From an uncultured Lachnospiraceae bacterium (GTDB lineage Bacteria; Bacillota; Clostridia; Lachnospirales; Lachnospiraceae): a stretch of 10,553 nt of DNA. A model generated the notes under the pieces. The model saw only the letters and a list, made by a program, of their open reading frames with translations. It searched no databases and was not told where the DNA came from. The stretch covers positions 1 through 10,553 of the forward strand of contig CAMWJQ010000099.1 in NCBI GenBank assembly GCA_947174615.1, in the 5' to 3' direction. A program made the position numbers and the translations under genes. Every line of letters begins with the position of its first letter. Position 1 is the first letter of the stretch. Shown here piece by piece: positions 6,524 through 10,553 of the stretch.

Positions 6524-7929
6524 CAGATGCAGTTACATATGGAAATCTTCAGCTGATGCTGGGGGAGACCCTGCTGTCCGTGTATCAGCTGAACATTATT
6601 GAGGAGCCGGGAAAGCATGGACGCATGTATGCAGACGCTCAGGCACAGGAGGGAGAAAAGGATTACCTCTTATATGAAGAGTACGGCGATGTGGCGCTGT
6701 ATGCAGACCGGGGGGAGTATCTGGAATCCATCTTTCAGGGGATTGCTGTCAGAATGGAGGTTAAAGCAGTGGGCGGTCGGTGTGAGATCCACCTTGAGGC
6801 AGTGACAAGCAGCTACATGATGGATTTATCCGAATTGGATTTTACATTTCAGGACACGGCGATGTCCTCCTGCCAGCTGTTCCAGAGCGTGATGCAGTTC
6901 TATCCTGACAGCCAGGCACTGTTTTTTGTGCCGGATGTGCCGCTTGGGCAGATTGCCGTGCAGTATCAGGAGACAGACTGGGCTTTTTTAAACCGACTGC
7001 TTTCACATTACGGCGCCGGCATTTATCCAGACAGCACCATGCCGGGAATCTGCATGCGAATGGGGCTTACGGATGATTCTGAGGAGACGGACTGGGATGC
7101 GCTCCCCTGTACCGTGATGCGCGATGCGGCGCCGGAGCGTGCAGAGAAGGAGCGGAAAGGGCAGATATGCTATATCGTTGAGGCGGGTGATATCCTGCCG
7201 CTGGGCGTAAAGACGGTATTTCATGGACAGGAGCTGTATATTGGAAAGATTTACAGGCATTTGAGAAAGGGGATTCTGGTCAGTGAATACACGCTGTATT
7301 TCCGGGAAGGAATGGAGATTCCGTGGTACAATAACCCGCTTCTGTGCGGTGTGTCCCAGTATGGCACAGTCACAGAAGTCAGACGAAACCAGATCCGTGC
7401 AGCGCTGGAAAATGATGCCCTGATCTTCTGCGATGACCAATATTTTTATCCGTATTCAACAGTGGCTGCCTCACCGGATGGAAGCGGCTGGTACTGTATG
7501 CCAAAGCCGGGGGATCCAGTCAGAATATTTTTTCCATCAGGAGATGAGCGCGAAGGATATGCTGTATCAAACATTGAAGGAGAATCTCAACCCGGGCAGG
7601 ACAGCCCCATCAGCAATCCAGACTTAAAGGACATCATCATGCCGGACGGCAAGGGCGTAAAGTTTATTGCGGGCGGGATTGAGGTATGCGTCGGGGACTT
7701 TCTGGGCGATATTATGCTGACAGATGACGGAAAGATACAGATGAAGGTCAAGAAAGAAAAAGATCTTGGGATTTATTCGGAGGGCGCGGTGTATTTTATG
7801 ACAGAAGAGGACGGCATGATCGAGGCATCAGCAGGCACCCAGATACAGATCAAAAATGACGCGGGCGGCGAAATCTGCATGACGGACGACACTGTCAGGA
7901 TTGAGGCGTACTCCATTGAGAATAATTAG
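6520..7929 (+). CDS. VgrG-like (gp27/gp5-type) spike protein 2
   Basis: This encodes 469 residues. The start is set by the ATGA overlap with the upstream gene, and GGAGGAG at about 6506-6512 serves as ribosome binding site. The gp27-like region occupies roughly residues 1-265, with QYQETDWAFLNRLLS from residue 148. The OB-fold region follows, with YPYSTVAASPDGSGWYCMP at ~310-328 and PVRIFFPSGDE. The C-terminus (~375-469) is an alternating beta pattern with GVKFIAGG, GDIMLTDDGKIQMKV and IEASAGTQIQIKNDAGGEI, resembling the spike beta-helix and GTQIQI-type repeats of VgrG and phage gpV/gp5 proteins. At ~470 residues it is shorter than proteobacterial VgrGs (usually 600 or more) and resembles the compact VgrG/Pvc8 type. 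It carries no extra effector domain. It probably trimerises as the spike and docks a PAAR-like tip. Confidence 0.92.
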   Translation: MTDAVTYGNLQLMLGETLLSVYQLNIIEEPGKHGRMYADAQAQEGEKDYLLYEEYGDVALYADRGEYLESIFQGIAVRMEVKAVGGRCEIHLEAVTSSYMMDLSELDFTFQDTAMSSCQLFQSVMQFYPDSQALFFVPDVPLGQIAVQYQETDWAFLNRLLSHYGAGIYPDSTMPGICMRMGLTDDSEETDWDALPCTVMRDAAPERAEKERKGQICYIVEAGDILPLGVKTVFHGQELYIGKIYRHLRKGILVSEYTLYFREGMEIPWYNNPLLCGVSQYGTVTEVRRNQIRAALENDALIFCDDQYFYPYSTVAASPDGSGWYCMPKPGDPVRIFFPSGDEREGYAVSNIEGESQPGQDSPISNPDLKDIIMPDGKGVKFIAGGIEVCVGDFLGDIMLTDDGKIQMKVKKEKDLGIYSEGAVYFMTEEDGMIEASAGTQIQIKNDAGGEICMTDDTVRIEAYSIENN

Positions 7930-7943
7930 CGGAGGTGTGTAGA

Positions 7944-9344
7944 ATGTACAGCTTACATGACTTGAAAATCACTGGACTTTCTCTTGACAGGATCCTTTCG
8001 TGTGAGATCGAGTCCCATATCGGGGAGCACAGCACACTGATGCTTGGCGGCTATGTTGACAATGAGGAGGAGCTTTTGTTTGGCGTGTCGGACTGTCAGG
8101 ACATAGAAGTATCCATACAGGATAAAGATGGCATAAAGATCCTGTTCTCCGGCATTGTGTCCAATATTCAGATCACAGAAGCCGGGCAGATGAAAACGGC
8201 GTGGATTGAAGGAAAAAGCAGAAGCTGGCTGATGGACCGCAGGAAGCATTCCCGGTCATTTCAGGACCCGCAGACCAGCTATCAGGCACTGGCGGAGGAA
8301 ATTTTAAAAGATTACGAAAAAAGCAGCCTGATCTATGCGGGGGAATGCCGTCAGACAGGAGGCTTACTCATCCAGTATGAGGAGACAGACTGGGTGTTCT
8401 TAAAAAGGGTTCTTTCCAAAGCAGGGCTTTTGCTGACGCCGGACAGCCGCGTACCCGGAATCAGCCTTTATGCCGGCGTGCCGGCATTTCCAGAATCCGC
8501 CGTTTTCTACAGCGTACTGGCAATGAATAAGGATATGCGCTCCTATTATTATCTGAAAGCCAGCAAGCGTATGGTGCATCCGGCGGATTTTACCCAGTAT
8601 GTGATCGCTTCAGAGCAGCTTATGGGAATTTTTGAGACAGCGCTCATACAGGGGCAGTCCCTTGCAGCGTATGCATGCAGGTATTCCTTTGACGCCCAGG
8701 AATTGACAGGCACTTATTGGATGCAGGGTAAAAAAGGACTGTCCGTGCAGACCTCCTATCCCATGCACTTGATCGGGACGGCGCTCATGGCAAAGGTAGT
8801 GAATGTACAAAAGAACCTGATACAGGCAGCGATGGAGATTGACGGGATACACACAGAACGGGCAGTCCACTGGTTTCCATATTCCACGATATCGGCGTCA
8901 CCGGATGGGAGCGGCTGGTACTGCATGCCGGAGATCGGAGATGATGTACGCATCTATTTTCCCTCCAAGGCAGAAGGGGAGGCAATAGCGCTCAGTGCGG
9001 TGAGCGGTTATGAAGCGCCGCAGGGAGGAAGCGACCGGATGCAGGATCCAAACAGCAGGTATTTGAGGACAAGGTTCGGGCAGGAGCTGGCGCTCAATCC
9101 AAATGAAGCCAGCCTCTCCTGCGGCGGACAGTCCGGCATCCGCATTTTGACAGACGGAAGCTTAACGATCTATGCCAAGGAGTCTGTCTGTGTGCAGGCA
9201 AAGGAGAAAATAACCCTCCATGCGGAGGAAAATCTGACCATCCATGTAAAAGAGCAGTTCCAGATGCAGAGCATGCAGGGCGGACAGCTTGCGTCCATGG
9301 AAGGGAAGATGCTGATCAGGGGAACAGAGGTCAAGCTGGATTAG
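7944..9344 (+). CDS. VgrG-like (gp27/gp5-type) spike protein 3
   Basis: This encodes 466 residues from ATG 7944, chosen because GGAGG at 7931-7935 lies eight bases ahead; an in-frame GTG at 7935 overlaps that site and is unlikely to be used. The gene begins only 15 bases after spike gene 2. QYEETDWVFLKRVLS starts at residue 144 in the gp27-like part. HWFPYSTISASPDGSGWYCMP starts at residue 309 in the OB-fold part, followed by DDVRIYFPS. The C-terminal beta-helix has regular repeats (VCVQAKEKITLHAEENLTIHV). The protein is the same size and order as spike 2 but differs through much of its sequence, so the two are old paralogues with the core motifs held constant. It may form an alternative spike or a mixed trimer with its neighbour (inference). 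Confidence 0.92.
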   Translation: MYSLHDLKITGLSLDRILSCEIESHIGEHSTLMLGGYVDNEEELLFGVSDCQDIEVSIQDKDGIKILFSGIVSNIQITEAGQMKTAWIEGKSRSWLMDRRKHSRSFQDPQTSYQALAEEILKDYEKSSLIYAGECRQTGGLLIQYEETDWVFLKRVLSKAGLLLTPDSRVPGISLYAGVPAFPESAVFYSVLAMNKDMRSYYYLKASKRMVHPADFTQYVIASEQLMGIFETALIQGQSLAAYACRYSFDAQELTGTYWMQGKKGLSVQTSYPMHLIGTALMAKVVNVQKNLIQAAMEIDGIHTERAVHWFPYSTISASPDGSGWYCMPEIGDDVRIYFPSKAEGEAIALSAVSGYEAPQGGSDRMQDPNSRYLRTRFGQELALNPNEASLSCGGQSGIRILTDGSLTIYAKESVCVQAKEKITLHAEENLTIHVKEQFQMQSMQGGQLASMEGKMLIRGTEVKLD

Positions 9345-9356
9345 GGAGGAAAAGCA

Positions 9357-10328
9357 ATGGACAGAGAAACAGCCTTGCAGGATTATCAAAAGAAGGCTTC
9401 CATCAAAATCACGGAATTTCGAAACGGCATCACAGCGTATGTCATAGAACGGGCAGAGGTACTTGAAGAACTGGTCAGGACGGCAGCGGAGCGTCTGGGG
9501 GAACAGATGGAAAAACAGGGAAAGGAATCGGTAAGCTTTCTGTATTTCTCGATTTTAAAGACTGACTTTATCAGCCGCAGGCACCGCATTATGCTTCACG
9601 GGCTAAATATGCAGTGGTATCTCGATGAGGACCCGGTGGAGGTCTATGTGGATGCGGGCGATCTCTTTGCGCCCCTGATCGATCTGCAGAATGCACTTAC
9701 AGAGGACAGCCAGGGATACGGGGGCGCCATAAACCGCTATGACATAGAACATCTTCTCTTTGACCAGCTTCTGGTCTATGACACGGCTGTCAGCTATATT
9801 CTGCGCTGGCGTCTTCGAGACTGGGAGAAGAAAGGGATTTTTGACAGCGTGGCCCGCACGCCGTACTGGCTTGTAAAGTGGGGGCAGTACCGAGACCAGA
9901 CAGAAACCCTCCTCCAGACGGACAGAACAAAGAAAGAATCGTCCGAATGGACGGAGGCGCTTGCAAAGGTAAGACATAAGCCGGACACAATGATATTCAG
10001 CTACTGGTATCAGGGAACATATCAGGACTGTAATCCTAAAGAGACAGACATGCGTTTTACCACCTTTGAGGAATGTGAGATAAAAAGCATGGATTTTAAG
10101 GACTGCAACCTGGAAGGAAGCCGTTTTGTAAAGTGCACACTCACAGACTGCACGTTTTCAGGCTGTAACCTGTGCGGCGCCGATTTTGGGGGATGCCGCT
10201 TTGAGCGCACCTCCTTTGACGGGGCGGAGCTTGCGGCAGCGGTATTTCCGGCTGAGAGCGTCCCGTTTCTTGGAATCAGCGCAGAGCAGCTTCAGGTGAT
10301 CGGTCTTGCCAGGGAGGAAGAAGCATGA
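9357..10328 (+). CDS. Pentapeptide-repeat protein with a unique N-terminal domain; candidate adaptor
   Basis: This encodes 323 residues; ATG 9357 follows GGGAGGA, 12 bases after the spike 3 stop. Residues 1-~225 form an alpha/beta domain I do not recognise, containing an SFLYFSILKTDF strand, a WYLDEDPVEVYVDAGDLF block, and aromatic and charged segments (WRLRDWEKKG; YWLVKWGQYRD). Residues ~232-297 are about 13 pentapeptides with a central Phe or Leu (MRFTT, FEECE, FKDCN, LEGSR, FVKCT, LTDCT, FSGCN, LCGAD, FGGCR, FDGAE), which should fold as a short right-handed quadrilateral beta-helix. Several turns carry cysteine. In secretion loci, pentapeptide proteins encoded beside VgrG or PAAR genes are often proposed as cargo adaptors; the position here fits that, but it remains an inference. 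Its stop overlaps the next start (ATGA at 10325-10328), so translation is coupled. Confidence 0.88.
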   Translation: MDRETALQDYQKKASIKITEFRNGITAYVIERAEVLEELVRTAAERLGEQMEKQGKESVSFLYFSILKTDFISRRHRIMLHGLNMQWYLDEDPVEVYVDAGDLFAPLIDLQNALTEDSQGYGGAINRYDIEHLLFDQLLVYDTAVSYILRWRLRDWEKKGIFDSVARTPYWLVKWGQYRDQTETLLQTDRTKKESSEWTEALAKVRHKPDTMIFSYWYQGTYQDCNPKETDMRFTTFEECEIKSMDFKDCNLEGSRFVKCTLTDCTFSGCNLCGADFGGCRFERTSFDGAELAAAVFPAESVPFLGISAEQLQVIGLAREEEA

Positions 10329-10553
10329 GATATTTTTTCATTACGCAGGATGTAAGCCTGCCCTGCGCCATCTCCTACAGGGATTTTGACATCACGGGCG
10401 GAAGCCATCTGTTTACAAAGGAGGATGCAGACCGGCTCAACGATACCGTCTCGTTATACCTTTCAGGAAACGGGAAAGAGACGGCGTGGGATTTTCTACA
10501 GCGCCCCGTGACCATGTTTTCACAGCGGTTTGAGGACATCATAGAAGCGTATG
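10325..10553 (+). CDS. Imm11-like (DUF1629-type) protein, N-terminal part only
   Basis: The gene starts at ATG 10325 inside the stop of the pentapeptide gene and runs off the window after 76 codons, with no stop seen. It opens MRYFFITQDVSL and ends with RPVTMFSQRFEDIIEAY. A P-V-x-x-x-S-x-R/K-x-x-x-I-I-E segment after an opening of this kind is characteristic of Imm11-family (DUF1629-like) proteins, which accompany polymorphic toxins and VgrG-type loci in Firmicutes. They are annotated as immunity proteins, but their abundance in spike operons suggests some are structural or adaptor components. With only the N-terminus available I cannot choose between these roles. Confidence 0.72.
   Translation, partial: MRYFFITQDVSLPCAISYRDFDITGGSHLFTKEDADRLNDTVSLYLSGNGKETAWDFLQRPVTMFSQRFEDIIEAY

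Noticed and set aside
7935..7943. GTG start for spike 3 at 7935.
   Set aside because: It overlaps the GGAGG at 7931-7935 that serves ATG 7944, leaving no binding site of its own.

Overview
The window looks like an accessory locus from a low-to-mid GC Gram-positive anaerobe, most likely a gut Clostridia (Lachnospiraceae-like). This rests on strong AGGAGG-type ribosome binding sites, A/G-rich coding strands, and protein families (DUF2974 hydrolases, DUF4280 PAAR-like tips, small VgrG-like spikes, Imm11-like proteins) that often occur together there. All convincing genes are on the + strand. I see no tRNA, rRNA, CRISPR, transposase or integrase.

Layout. (1) 1-450: the tail of an unrecognised gene whose 5' part is in a different frame or outside the window. 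(2) 606-4284: a candidate toxin-immunity cassette. A 635-residue protein (1431-3338) joins a DUF2974 (Mbeg1-like) alpha/beta-hydrolase with a GHSKGG nucleophile elbow to a C-terminal DUF4280-type PAAR-like domain. It is flanked by two paralogous, single-membrane-anchor proteins (606-1415 and 3490-4284), the obvious immunity candidates. The duplication extends into the leader upstream of each start. (3) 4301-5854: a divergent VgrG-like spike protein with a 69-residue C-terminal extension. (4) 5897-10553: a tightly packed, GC-richer block with a 208-residue possible Eag/DcrB-like chaperone, two VgrG-like spike proteins of 469 and 466 residues, a protein with C-terminal pentapeptide repeats, and the start of an Imm11-like (DUF1629-type) protein. 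Two junctions in this block are ATGA stop/start overlaps.

How the genes may work together (inference). The gp27/gp5-like proteins would form the central spike of a contractile injection system. The PAAR-like domain would sit on the tip and carry the lipase. The small 208-residue protein and the pentapeptide protein are the likely loading or adaptor factors, and the flanking membrane-anchored paralogues would protect the producer. No sheath, tube, baseplate or ATPase gene is visible here, so this looks like a spike/cargo island serving a machine encoded elsewhere. Base composition changes near 5860: the toxin, immunity and first-spike segment is AT-rich and the block downstream is clearly GC-richer, so the window may join two segments of different history.
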